This document shows positions 28,629-37,519 of a DNA stretch of 64,000 nucleotides, piece by piece. Source of the DNA: Pseudomonas sp. PSE14 (GTDB taxonomy: Bacteria > Pseudomonadota > Gammaproteobacteria > Pseudomonadales > Pseudomonadaceae); contig NZ_CP115669.1 in NCBI RefSeq assembly GCF_029203285.1, forward strand, positions 4,278,001 to 4,342,000. Reading direction: 5' to 3'. A program made the translations under genes and the position numbers. Under the pieces are notes generated by a model. That model searched no databases and was not told where the DNA came from. It saw only the letters and a program-made list of their open reading frames with translations. Every line of letters begins with the position of its first letter. Positions within the stretch are counted from its first letter, which is position 1.

Positions 28629-29987
28629 ATGCGCAGTCGTAATGCGGCACTATGGAGCGGTGTATTTATGGCAGCGTCATGCGCCCATGGGCAGGCCATG
28701 ACGCTGACTGAGGCCATACAAAGCACACTGCAATACCACCCGGAAATCAGCCAGAGCGTGAACAGCCGCCTGACCGCGGACGAGGAGCTCAAGTTTGCCA
28801 GGGGCGGCTATCTGCCAACCGTCGACCTTCTGCTCGGCTACGGCCGGGAGAACACCGACAGCCCCTCCACCCGCGCCCTCGGCGACCACAATGACGAAAC
28901 CCTGACCCGCGGCGAGTCCGAGATCCGCCTGCGGCAGATGCTGTTCGACGGCTTCGGCACTCCCAACGAGGTCAAGCGTAACGAGGCCAACGTCAACTCC
29001 AAGGCCTTCCGCATCCTAGGCACCTCGGAGAACGCCGCCCTGCGCACCGTCGAGGTCTACCTCGACGTGCTCAAGCGCCGCGAGATGGTGGCCCTGGCGA
29101 AGAACAACCTGCAGGCCCACGAACGCATCGGTGACCAGATCCGCCTGCGCAGCGAGCGTGGCGTCGGCAGCACCGCCGACAACGATCAGGCCATCGCCCG
29201 TCTGGCCCTGGCGCAGAACAACCTCTACACCGAAGAGGTGAACCTGGCCGACGCCGAAGCCAGCTTCTATAGCGCCACCGGACGGATGCCAGACCAGCTG
29301 GAGTCCCCCTCCACCATCAAGGCGGAGGTCCCCCCGGACCTGCTGGAAGCACGGCAGAACATGCTCAGCGACAACCCGCTGCTGAAATCCGCCCAGGCCG
29401 ACGTGAATGCCGCCGAAGCCCAGTACGAGGCCGCCAAGGCGCCCTTCTACCCGCGCTTCGACGCGGAACTGGCCAAGAGCGCCAACAACAACATCGACGG
29501 CGAGGAAGGCCACTACAACCAATGGCAAGCCCAGGTCGTGATGCGCTACAACCTGTTCAACGGCATGCGCGACAAGGCCCACCTGAATGCCACGTCCCAC
29601 GAAATCAATGAGGCCCAGGATATCCGCAACAACGCCCTGCGCCTGATCAACGAGAACCTCTCGCTGGCCTGGGACGCGATGGAGAACGCCAAGAAGCAGA
29701 CCCAACCGGCCCGTGAATACGCCGACTACACCCGCAAGGTGCGCGAGGCGTACCAGCAGCAGTTCACCCTCGGCCAGCGCACCCTGCTCGACCTGCTGGA
29801 CAGCGAGAACGAACTGTTCACCGCCAACCGCCGCTACACCGAGGTCCGCTACACCGAGGAGTTCTCGATGTACCGCGTACTCGCCAGCATGGGCTACCTG
29901 CTCAAGTCCCAGCACGTGGTGGCGCCGCACGAATCCGTGGCCATCTCGGATGTGAAGAACGAGGCACGCCTGCCTGATCTGAAATAA
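28629..29987 (+). CDS. TolC-family outer-membrane protein of the adhesin type I secretion system
   Basis: A 452-residue outer-membrane efflux protein. It has a signal peptide (ending ASCAHGQA, near residue 23), two OEP halves with long helical coiled-coil segments, and the conserved QQFTLGQRTLLDLLDSENELF block near residue 380. It corresponds to LapE/AggA-type proteins that form the exit channel; in LapA systems the adhesin's N-terminus stays inside this pore. AGGAGC precedes the start. It is the first gene of a three-gene operon. Confidence 0.93.
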   Translation: MRSRNAALWSGVFMAASCAHGQAMTLTEAIQSTLQYHPEISQSVNSRLTADEELKFARGGYLPTVDLLLGYGRENTDSPSTRALGDHNDETLTRGESEIRLRQMLFDGFGTPNEVKRNEANVNSKAFRILGTSENAALRTVEVYLDVLKRREMVALAKNNLQAHERIGDQIRLRSERGVGSTADNDQAIARLALAQNNLYTEEVNLADAEASFYSATGRMPDQLESPSTIKAEVPPDLLEARQNMLSDNPLLKSAQADVNAAEAQYEAAKAPFYPRFDAELAKSANNNIDGEEGHYNQWQAQVVMRYNLFNGMRDKAHLNATSHEINEAQDIRNNALRLINENLSLAWDAMENAKKQTQPAREYADYTRKVREAYQQQFTLGQRTLLDLLDSENELFTANRRYTEVRYTEEFSMYRVLASMGYLLKSQHVVAPHESVAISDVKNEARLPDLK

Positions 29988-30143
29988 GAAAGTCGCACCC
30001 GACCGTCCTCCGTACCCCGTGCCATCCGGCCACGGGGTGACGGTCGTAAAGCGATACGACAGAGGGCACGGAACCGTCGTGCGGCGCAGGCCGGGCATCC
30101 CGCGGGGGGTGGCCGGCGGTGACCCGGCCCGGGAGGAAGTAGC

Positions 30144-32312
30144 GTGACCATGATCATCCAGGAGCGCGGCACCCCCGCGCCGGGCGACCCACGCCTGAGC
30201 CATGACGACCCCCTGCTCGACGGCCTGCTGATCCTCTGCCGCCTGCACGGCTGCACGGTCAGCCGCAACAGCCTGTCGGCCGGCCTACCCTTGCCCGACC
30301 AGCTCCTGTCCGCCAGCCTGCTGCCCCGCGCGGCCGCCCGCGCCGGGCTGCAGGGACGCCTGCTGCGCCGCGATCTGAAGAGCATCTCCAACCTCAATCT
30401 GCCGGTGCTGCTGCTGCTCAACGACGGCCGCAGCGCGGTGCTGCGCCAATGGCGCGACGACGGCCAGGCATTGATCCTGCCGTGCGAGACCGAAGGCGGC
30501 GAGCAGTCCGTCAGCGCCGACGAACTGGCCGCCCAGTACAGCGGCCAGGCCCTGTTCGCCCGCCCACGCCACGAACTGGAAGCTGCGCGAAAACCGCTGG
30601 TGCCACGGGTGGAAGCCTGGTTCCGCGACACCCTCGGGCTGTCGCGCTGGCTGTATACCGACGCGCTGGTGGCCAGCCTGCTGATCAACCTGCTGGGCAT
30701 GCTGGTACCGCTATTCGTCATGCAGACTTACGACCGCGTGGTGCCCAACCAGGCGCTCTCGACACTCTGGGTACTGGCCGCCGGCCTTCTGCTGGGAACG
30801 CTGTTCGAACTGCTGCTGCGGGTACTGCGCTCCAACCTGCTGGACATGGCCGGCAAGAAGACCGACGTGGTGCTGTCGGCGACCCTGTTCGAACGCATCA
30901 CCGGCATGTCGATGGTCGCCAAGCCGGAAACCGTCGGCGGCTTCGCCCAGAGCATCCACGACTTCCAGGGCCTGCGCGAATTCCTTACCGCCCTGACCCT
31001 GACCAGCCTGATCGACCTGCCCTTCTCCCTCCTGATGATTCTGGTCATCGGCCTGCTCGGTGGCTGGCTCATCGCGATCCCGCTGCTGGCCTTCCCGATC
31101 ACCATCGTCTTCGCCCTGATCATCCAGAGCCGCCTGCGCGACACGGTGCAGAAGAGCCTGACCCTGGGCGCCGAGCGCCAGGCGCTGCTGATCGAAACCC
31201 TGGGCGGCCTGGAAACCCTCAAGGCCTGCGGCGCCGAGAGTGAGCGCCAATACCGCTGGGAAAGCACCCACGGCGCCCTAGCCCGCCTGGACAATCACGC
31301 CCGCTTCCTCTCCGCGCTGGCCACCAACGGCACCCTGTTCCTGCAGCAGTTCGCCGGCATGGCGATGATCTGCGCCGGGGTCTACAGCATCCTCGACGGC
31401 AACCTCAGCGTCGGCGCGCTGGTCGCCAGCTACATGCTCAACAGCCGGGTGCTCGCTCCGCTCGGCCAGATCGCCGGGCTGATCACCCGTTACCAGCAGG
31501 CTCGCCTGACCATGACCAGCACCGACGCGCTGATGGCCCTGCCGCAGGAGCGCCAGCCGCGCCAGCGTCCGCTGGAACGGACGCAACTGCACGGTGCCCT
31601 GGAAGTCCGCCAGCTCAGCTTCAGCTACCAGGGCCAGAACACCCCGGCGCTGAACCACATCAGCCTGCGCCTGGCCCCCGGCGAGAAGGTCGGCATCATC
31701 GGCAAGAGCGGCTCCGGCAAGAGCACCTTCGGCCGGCTGCTGATGGGTTTCTACCAGCCCGACGAAGGACAGATCCTGCTCGACGGCCTGGACCTGCGGC
31801 AGATCGACGTCTCTGACCTGCGCCAGCAGATCGGTTACGTCGCCCATGACCTGCCCCTGCTGGCCGGCAGCCTGCGCGACAATCTGACCCTCGGCGCGCG
31901 CTACATCAGCGACGCGCGGATGCTGGAAGTGGCCGAGCTGAGCGGCGTCAGCGAGCTGGCCCGGCAGCACCCGCTGGGCTTCGACCGTCCGGTGGGCGAG
32001 CGCGGCCAACTGCTCTCCGGAGGCCAGCGCCAGGCCGTGCTGATGGCCCGCGCGCTGCTGCTCGACCCACCGATCCTGCTGCTCGACGAACCCACCAGCG
32101 CCATGGACAACAGCAGCGAGGAAATCCTGCGCAAGCGCCTGCACGAAGCCTGCCGCGACAAGACCCTGCTGCTGGTCACCCACCGCACCTCGATGCTCAG
32201 CCTGGTCGACCGCCTGCTGGTGCTCGACAGCGGCCGCATCGTCGCCGACGGCCCGAAAGACGCGGTCATCGAAGCATTGCGCAAGGGCCATGTCGGCCCG
32301 GCAGCGGGGTAA
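30144..32312 (+). CDS. Type I secretion ABC transporter/permease (LapB/HlyB-like)
   Basis: A 722-residue exporter. Residues 1-140 are a C39-like domain that lacks the peptidase cysteine, as in HlyB and LapB, where it docks the unfolded substrate instead of cutting it. Residues about 165-440 hold six membrane helices. The C-terminal ATPase shows Walker A GKSGSGKST (about 519), signature LSGGQRQA and Walker B ILLLDEPTSAMD. The start is a GTG at 30144 with GGAGG seven bases upstream; an ATG two codons later is possible. The gap to the TolC-like gene is 156 bp. Confidence 0.93.
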   Translation: MTMIIQERGTPAPGDPRLSHDDPLLDGLLILCRLHGCTVSRNSLSAGLPLPDQLLSASLLPRAAARAGLQGRLLRRDLKSISNLNLPVLLLLNDGRSAVLRQWRDDGQALILPCETEGGEQSVSADELAAQYSGQALFARPRHELEAARKPLVPRVEAWFRDTLGLSRWLYTDALVASLLINLLGMLVPLFVMQTYDRVVPNQALSTLWVLAAGLLLGTLFELLLRVLRSNLLDMAGKKTDVVLSATLFERITGMSMVAKPETVGGFAQSIHDFQGLREFLTALTLTSLIDLPFSLLMILVIGLLGGWLIAIPLLAFPITIVFALIIQSRLRDTVQKSLTLGAERQALLIETLGGLETLKACGAESERQYRWESTHGALARLDNHARFLSALATNGTLFLQQFAGMAMICAGVYSILDGNLSVGALVASYMLNSRVLAPLGQIAGLITRYQQARLTMTSTDALMALPQERQPRQRPLERTQLHGALEVRQLSFSYQGQNTPALNHISLRLAPGEKVGIIGKSGSGKSTFGRLLMGFYQPDEGQILLDGLDLRQIDVSDLRQQIGYVAHDLPLLAGSLRDNLTLGARYISDARMLEVAELSGVSELARQHPLGFDRPVGERGQLLSGGQRQAVLMARALLLDPPILLLDEPTSAMDNSSEEILRKRLHEACRDKTLLLVTHRTSMLSLVDRLLVLDSGRIVADGPKDAVIEALRKGHVGPAAG

Positions 32313-32317
32313 TCGCC

Positions 32318-33670
32318 ATGCAGTTCTCCCAATCGATCCGCGACTACCTGGGCGGCAACGGCGCCCGCGACACCGAGTTCATGCCGGAGGTTCAGGGCAC
32401 CCTGCTGGAAGACTCGCCCAACGCCACCCGCATCACCCTCTGGGCGGCATTCGCCTTGCTGGTGGTAGCCATCGTCTGGGCCTACTTCGCCAACATCGAG
32501 GAAGTGACCAAGGGCGAAGGCAAGGCCATCCCCTCCTCCAAGGTGCAGACCATCCAGAACCTGGAAGGCGGCATCGTCTCGGAGATCTTCGTCCGCGAAG
32601 GCCAGGTGGTGGAGAAGAACCAGCCGCTGCTGCGGCTGGACGACACCCGCTTCGCCTCCAACAAGGGCGAGACCGAGGCCGACCGCAACTCCCTGGAAGC
32701 CCGCGTGGAACGTTTGAGCGCGGAGGCCGAAGGCCGCGAGCCGGTGTTCACCGATGCATTGAAGAAAGACGCGCCGCAGGTGGTGGAAGACCAGATGGCC
32801 CTCTACCAGACCCGCCAGCAGCGGCAGAGCAGCGAGCAGAACATCCTCCAGGAACAGCTGCGGCAGAAGAACCAGGAACTCCAGGAGTTCCGTGCCAAGG
32901 TGCAGCAATACCGCTCCAGCCTCGGCCTGGTGCAGCAGGAGATCAACATGTCCGAGCCGCTGGTGAAGAGCGGCGCGGTCTCCCCGGTGGAACTGCTGCG
33001 CCTGCGCCGCAGCGCGGTGGAGATCAGCGGCGACCTCAACGCCACCAGCCTGGCCATCCCGCGCGCCGAGGCGGCGGTGAATGAAATCCAGCGCAAGATC
33101 GAGGAATCGAAACTGGGCTTTCGCAGCGACGCGCTGAAGGAGCTCAACGAGGTCCGCACCGACTTCAACAAACTCACCGCCACCAGCCGCGCCATCGATG
33201 ACAAGGTCAACCGCACCCTGGTGGTCTCACCCATGCGCGGCATCGTCAAGCAACTCAAGGTCAACACCATCGGCGGCGTGGTGCAACCGGGCAGCGACAT
33301 GGTGGAAATCGTCCCGCTGGAGGACAACCTGCTGGTGGAGGCGCGGGTGCGCCCGCAGGACATCGCCTTCCTCCACCCCGGCCAGCCGGCGACCGTGAAG
33401 TTCACCGCCTACGACTACACCATCTACGGCGGGCTCAAGGCCAAGCTGGAACTGATCAGCGCCGACACCATCACCGACGACAAGGGCAACAGCTTCTATC
33501 TGATCCAGGTACGCACCGACAAGAACCACCTGGGCACCGACGCCAAGCCACTGCTGATCATCCCCGGCATGGTGGCGACGGTGGACATCATCACGGGCGA
33601 GAAGAGCGTGCTGGATTACATCCTCAAGCCGGTGCTGAAAGCGCGTTGGGAGGCGTTGCGGGAGCGGTGA
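32318..33670 (+). CDS. HlyD-family membrane fusion protein of the type I system (LapC-like)
   Basis: A 450-residue periplasmic adaptor. One membrane helix lies at about residues 28-48 (LWAAFALLVVAIVWAYF). It is followed by half of a lipoyl/barrel-sandwich domain (VQTIQNLEGGIVSEIFVREGQVV), a long coiled coil at about 115-290, and the returning half with SPMRGIVKQL and a beta-barrel. It connects the ABC exporter to the TolC-like channel. It starts 5 bp after the ABC gene. Confidence 0.94.
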   Translation: MQFSQSIRDYLGGNGARDTEFMPEVQGTLLEDSPNATRITLWAAFALLVVAIVWAYFANIEEVTKGEGKAIPSSKVQTIQNLEGGIVSEIFVREGQVVEKNQPLLRLDDTRFASNKGETEADRNSLEARVERLSAEAEGREPVFTDALKKDAPQVVEDQMALYQTRQQRQSSEQNILQEQLRQKNQELQEFRAKVQQYRSSLGLVQQEINMSEPLVKSGAVSPVELLRLRRSAVEISGDLNATSLAIPRAEAAVNEIQRKIEESKLGFRSDALKELNEVRTDFNKLTATSRAIDDKVNRTLVVSPMRGIVKQLKVNTIGGVVQPGSDMVEIVPLEDNLLVEARVRPQDIAFLHPGQPATVKFTAYDYTIYGGLKAKLELISADTITDDKGNSFYLIQVRTDKNHLGTDAKPLLIIPGMVATVDIITGEKSVLDYILKPVLKARWEALRER

Positions 33671-33700
33671 GTTTGTCCAGGGACTTCAGAGCTGGGGCTT

Positions 33701-33857
33701 ACCCTCTCCCCAGCCCTCTCCCTGAAGGGAGAAGGAGCTATTCGTGCCGGCTGGAAGAATGATGCTCCCTCCACCCAAAGCGTCCGGCGAGCTATGTGGA
33801 ATCACCTCACTCCGAACGGTCCCCTCTCCCTTCAGGGAGAGGGTTAGGGAGAGGGGC
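33701..33857 (+). repeat. Inverted CT/GA-rich repeat pair, family D
   Basis: Two arms, 33701-33738 (CCCTCTCCCTGAAGGGAGAAG) and 33821-33857 (CCCTCTCCCTTCAGGGAGAGG), each palindromic around GAAGGG or TTCAGG, flank an 80-bp centre. They lie between the secretion operon and soxR and resemble intergenic palindromes common in pseudomonads. They may also act as a terminator. Confidence 0.65.
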
Positions 33858-33874
33858 TCTTCAGTTCTTCCCCC

Positions 33875-34339
33875 TCACTCCGCCGCCCCCCGCCAATGCG
33901 CCCCCGGCCCCTCCTCCGCCAACCGGTCACCCGGATTGCGCAGCGGGCACGCCTCCATCGACAGACATCCGCAACCAATGCAGCCATCGAGCTGATCGCG
34001 CAGCAACAGCAGCTTCTCGATCCGCTCGTTCAGATCATCCCGCCAGCGCGCCGATAGCCGCGCCCAGTCCGCCGCCGTCGGGTTGTGCCCGCGAGGCAAC
34101 GAGGCCAGCGCCTCGGCAATCTCGCCCAGCGGGATGCCAACTCTTTGCGCGACCTTGATCACCGCCACCCGCCGCAGCGTATCGCGCGAATAACGGCGCT
34201 GGTTGCCAGCATTGCGCGTGCTGGCGATCAGCCCCTTGGCTTCGTAGAAGTGCAGCGCCGACACGGCCACGCCAGCGCGTTTGGCCAGCTCGCCGACGCT
34301 CAGGTCGCGGTGCATCGAACAGGGAGACGATTTCTTCAT
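33875..34339 (-). CDS. soxR: Redox-sensing transcriptional activator SoxR
   Basis: A 154-residue MerR-family regulator. It has an N-terminal winged helix ([21 protein letters not shown]), a dimerisation helix, and the [2Fe-2S] cysteine cluster C120-x2-C123-x-C125-x5-C131. In Pseudomonas SoxR answers to redox-active compounds such as phenazines and controls a small set of genes rather than a soxS relay. It is divergent from the gene at 34413, with a SoxR box between them. Confidence 0.96.
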   Translation of the reverse strand: MKKSSPCSMHRDLSVGELAKRAGVAVSALHFYEAKGLIASTRNAGNQRRYSRDTLRRVAVIKVAQRVGIPLGEIAEALASLPRGHNPTAADWARLSARWRDDLNERIEKLLLLRDQLDGCIGCGCLSMEACPLRNPGDRLAEEGPGAHWRGAAE

Positions 34340-34345
34340 GGGCTA

Positions 34346-34376
34346 TTGACCTCAACTTAAGTTGAGGTTTTACCCT
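34346..34376 (+). promoter_or_regulatory. SoxR-regulated promoter: SoxR box in a 19-bp spacer
   Basis: The palindrome CCTCAACTTAAGTTGAGG (34350-34367) is a SoxR box. It lies between a -35 TTGACC at 34346 and a -10-like TACCCT at 34371, a 19-bp spacing. Overlong spacers of 19-20 bp are the hallmark of promoters that MerR-type activators untwist. The promoter points to the gene at 34413. Confidence 0.85.
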
Positions 34377-34412
34377 CGCCTGGCATTCGGTTCAAGACAG
34401 GAGCCAAGAACC

Positions 34413-34754
34413 ATGACCCAGCCCAGCCCGATCCACACCTGCGTCGACACCCCGCACTTCGTCCTGCAGATCGAGATTGGCGTGACGCCACAGCAGCGCG
34501 CGCACATCGCCGCGAAACTGGGTGATTACCTGGAACACCTGCAGCAGCTGTTCCACCTGCGCCCCGGCTACCTCGCCAGCGAACTGCACGCCGAAGGCGA
34601 GCCGCAGCGCCTGGTCGGCCGCCTGCACTGGCGCCGCCGGGAAGACTGGGAAGCCGCCTGGGATTGCCGCAGCACCGCCAGCGACCTGTTCGCCGACAGC
34701 CTGCTCAGGCTTGGCGCGCGGAGCATCAGTTTCGGCAGTGGTGACACCGGAGCA
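34413..34754 (+). CDS. ABM-fold (putative monooxygenase-like) protein, SoxR target
   Basis: A small protein of about 114 residues with the dimeric alpha-beta-barrel look of the antibiotic-biosynthesis monooxygenase superfamily (FVLQIEIGV...LEHLQQLFHLRPGYLASEL...HWRRREDWEAAW). In P. aeruginosa a gene of this sort is divergent from soxR and is part of the SoxR regulon. Catalysis is unproven. The start at 34413 has CAGGAG upstream; the frame upstream to 34362 lies in the promoter. Confidence 0.78.
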
Positions 34755-34764
34755 TGAACGCCAC

Positions 34765-34886
34765 GTAGGGTGTACAACCGTTCGCGGTTGTACACCGATA
34801 CACCGCTCTCCATCGCCATCGCCGAACCCAGAGTGCGCAGGGACCATAGTCAATCGGCGTATAACGCGGAGCGCTATACGCCCTGC
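34765..34886 (+). repeat. Inverted repeat, family B copy 2
   Basis: GTAGGGTGTACAACCG and the palindromic GTATAACGCGGAGCGCTATAC arm, a slightly decayed copy of the element at 13115. Confidence 0.75.
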
Positions 34887-34906
34887 GCCCGCAGGATTCG
34901 CGTTTT

Positions 34907-34974
34907 GTAGGAGCGAGTTTGCTCGCGAACCCGGTGGACGTCAGTGCCGCCGGAGAATCCATTCGCGAGCAAGG
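34907..34974 (+). repeat. REP-type palindrome pair, family A copy 5 (right arm truncated)
   Basis: The left arm GTAGGAGCGAGTTTGCTCGCG is intact. The right arm stops at TTCGCGAGCAAGGA, after which unrelated bases and a family C element follow. Confidence 0.75.
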
Positions 34975-34982
34975 ACTAATTC

Positions 34983-35017
34983 GTAGGATGGGTGGAGCGA
35001 AGCGATGCCCATCCTAC
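34983..35017 (+). repeat. Inverted repeat, family C copy 2 (short)
   Basis: GTAGGATGGGTGGAGCGAAG is closed directly by GATGCCCATCCTAC. It contains the stop codon of the acetyltransferase gene. Confidence 0.7.
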
Positions 35018-35463
35018 GAGAACAGAGCGTCCGGCAGGCTCATGTGCAGCAGCGGAAACGGCCGCCCTTCACCGTCGGTGGGCGAGCGCCCGGTCTGGAC
35101 GAAGCCGTAGTGCAGGTAAAACCCCACCGCCTGCGGGTTCTGCTCGTTGACGTCGACGCTCAACGAATCGCGCGACTCACGCACGAAGTCGAGCAACCGG
35201 GTACCGATGCCCTGTCCGCGCATCTCGGGGTCGATGAAGAGCATTTCCACATGGCGCTCGTTGAGCCCGATGAAACCCAGTGGATGATCGTCGTTATCCA
35301 CCGCCACCCAGACCTCGACGGCGGGCAGATACAGGTCGCGGACCTGCGGCAGCAGCGCGTCGATATCAGACGCCTGGAGGAAGTGATGGGTAGCGCGCAC
35401 GGAGCGCAGCCAGATGTCGAGCAGGCGCGGATTGTCCGCGGCGATGCGTTGGCGAATGAGCAT
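35014..35463 (-). CDS. GNAT family N-acetyltransferase, YjaB-like
   Basis: A 149-residue acetyltransferase. It has ATHHFLQASD near the N-terminus, the acetyl-CoA loop RGQGIGTRLLDF and the C-terminal VNEQNPQAVGFYLHYGFVQTGRS, all resembling E. coli YjaB. The acceptor is unknown. The start at 35463 has AGGAT upstream; an in-frame ATG at 35538 is less likely. The last codons and TAG stop lie inside a family C repeat, so the C-terminus may have been reshaped by that element. Confidence 0.85.
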   Translation of the reverse strand: MLIRQRIAADNPRLLDIWLRSVRATHHFLQASDIDALLPQVRDLYLPAVEVWVAVDNDDHPLGFIGLNERHVEMLFIDPEMRGQGIGTRLLDFVRESRDSLSVDVNEQNPQAVGFYLHYGFVQTGRSPTDGEGRPFPLLHMSLPDALFS

Positions 35464-35640
35464 GAAATCATCCTGATTCAGCTGATCAAAAAGGAATGGC
35501 ACGCCAGCGAAAGGCGACCGTTGAAGCGTCGGCAGCATGAATGACCGCTTCGCGAATCAACGCCTGGGCGGTACACGGCAGAGGCAGCCGGGAAGGAAGG
35601 GAAGTCGATCCTAGCCAGCCCCGCCCGGCAGGTAAAGCCC

Positions 35641-37251
35641 TCACTCGCGATGCCAGCGCCAACCGTCGTTCATGCACGCCAGACGCGCCTCCAGCTCCAG
35701 CCGGTCCAGGAATGCCTCGTCGTGGGACACCACCAGCAGCGCGCCCCGGTATTGCCGCAGCAGAGTCTCCAGCGCCTCACGGGACGGCAGGTCGAGGTGG
35801 TTGTCAGGCTCGTCCAGCAGGAGCAGTTGCGCCGGTTGCTCCGCGTAGATCTCGCAGGCCAATGCCGCCTTCAACCGCTCGCCGCCGCTAAGCAGCCCGC
35901 AGGGCTGATCGACCCGCGCCGCCGACAGGCCCAACTGCGCCAGCCGGGTGCGCAACACGGACTGATCCAGCGCCCGGTTGCGCGCCTGCAACTGCTCCAG
36001 CACCGAGCGCCCGGGCAAGAGCGCAGCCAGATGCTGGTCCAGGTAGGCGCTGCGTACCTTCAGCTCGCACGAACCGGAAGCGGGGTCCAATTCGCCGGCG
36101 ATGACCTTGAGCAACGTCGACTTGCCGCTGCCATTGTTTCCGATCACCGCCACACGGCGCGGTCCCGTCAGTTGCAGATCGAGCGGCGCGGCATTGCCGA
36201 ACGGCAAGCGCAACGCCTCCAGCGAAAGTACGCCGCGCTGTTCGGGCAGTTCGCAGTCCGGCGCGTTGAGCGTCACTCCATCCTCCTCGCGCAACTGGCC
36301 GAACGCCTCTCGCACTTCACGCGCCAACTGCTCGCGACGATCGCCGTGCTGGGTGCTCAGGCGGGCGATGCTGGCCTGGCTGCGCTCCTTCTGCCGATCG
36401 ACGAGGATCTTTGCCTGGTTGGCTTCGCGCGCATCCTTCCGCCCTTTCGCCTGGCGATGCTCCTGGCGCTCGCGCTGCTCCTGCATGGCCCGTTGCTGGC
36501 GGTCGCGCTCCAGCTTGCGACGCTGCAATTCGCGCTGGGCATGGTCCTGTTCCTGCTGGCGGACCTCCCGATAAAAGCCGTAGCCGCCGGCATAGCTGCG
36601 CAATCCGGTGGAAGACAGTTCGACGATCCGCGGCAGATCGTCCAGCAGCAGGCGGTCATGGCTGACCAGGATCAGCCCGCCACGCCAGCGCTGCACTTGC
36701 TCACGTAGCGCTTCACGCCCGGCGCGGTCGAGGTGGTTGCTCGGCTCGTCGAGAATCAGCCAGTCTGCCTCGCTGAGCCAGGCACCGAGCAGCGCCACTC
36801 GCGTGCACTCGCCACCGCTCAAGTGTGCGGCTGGCGTGTCGGGCGCCAGGTGCCCGAGCCCGCTGGCGGCCAGCTCAGCCTCCAGGCGTGCATGGATATC
36901 CCAGTGACCGTCGAGGCGTTCGAAGTCGGCGGGATCGACGCCGCCCGCCTCGATCCGCGCCAGCGCATCCAGCAGCGGCTGCACCCCGGCGAGGTCCGCC
37001 ACGCTGCGAAACGCCTGCGGCTCGACGCGCTGCGGCAGGTAGTGCACCAGCCCGGAACTCAGGCAAAGCCCGGCACTGGGCTGCAGCTTTCCGGCCATGA
37101 TCCGCGCCAGCACGGACTTGCCCACGCCATTGCGCCCGACCAGTGCGGTGCGACGGTCGTCGAAGGTTTCGTTGAGATCGCTCAGCAGCGCTTCGCCGCT
37201 GGGCAGGTGGAAAAAGACGCCTTGCAGCGCCAGGGTGAAGGGGCTCGTCAT
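35641..37251 (-). CDS. ABC-F family ATPase
   Basis: A 536-residue protein with two tandem ABC domains and no membrane segments. The first Walker A is GRNGVGKS (about 39-46) with signature LSGGECTR; the second is GNNGSGKST (about 348) with LLSGGERLK. Between them is a charged, Arg/Gln-rich linker. ABC-F proteins act on the ribosome (translation factors or antibiotic protection). The Arg/Gln-rich linker and length are not those of known resistance proteins, so a housekeeping role is likelier. Confidence 0.9.
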   Translation of the reverse strand: MTSPFTLALQGVFFHLPSGEALLSDLNETFDDRRTALVGRNGVGKSVLARIMAGKLQPSAGLCLSSGLVHYLPQRVEPQAFRSVADLAGVQPLLDALARIEAGGVDPADFERLDGHWDIHARLEAELAASGLGHLAPDTPAAHLSGGECTRVALLGAWLSEADWLILDEPSNHLDRAGREALREQVQRWRGGLILVSHDRLLLDDLPRIVELSSTGLRSYAGGYGFYREVRQQEQDHAQRELQRRKLERDRQQRAMQEQRERQEHRQAKGRKDAREANQAKILVDRQKERSQASIARLSTQHGDRREQLAREVREAFGQLREEDGVTLNAPDCELPEQRGVLSLEALRLPFGNAAPLDLQLTGPRRVAVIGNNGSGKSTLLKVIAGELDPASGSCELKVRSAYLDQHLAALLPGRSVLEQLQARNRALDQSVLRTRLAQLGLSAARVDQPCGLLSGGERLKAALACEIYAEQPAQLLLLDEPDNHLDLPSREALETLLRQYRGALLVVSHDEAFLDRLELEARLACMNDGWRWHRE

Positions 37252-37431
37252 ATGCCATCCAGATTGATGCCGGAAATCCCCCAGGCGAAACCTGGGACGG
37301 AAACGGGCCGTGAAACCACGGCGGCATCAATTGCGCATCGGACGAACACCTCGCGAGGGGGAATGAGGGGCGCAGTATAACGAGTCGACCGCAGCAAGCG
37401 AATCCGCCGGCCGGCCCGGCACATGCTTTTC

Positions 37432-37509
37432 GTAGGAGCGAGCTTGCTCGCGAACCAACCCAGCGCCGGCGTGGCCGGAGGATCTGTTCGCGAGCAAGCT
37501 CGCTCCTAC
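37432..37509 (+). repeat. REP-type palindrome pair, family A copy 6
   Basis: Complete doublet with intact arms, between the ABC-F gene and the DTW-domain gene. Confidence 0.9.
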
Positions 37510-37519
37510 AGAAGAACGC

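Noticed and set aside
34919-35110. Small plus-strand frame starting in the repeats
   Set aside because: It begins inside a REP arm and runs opposite the acetyltransferase; there is no homology.
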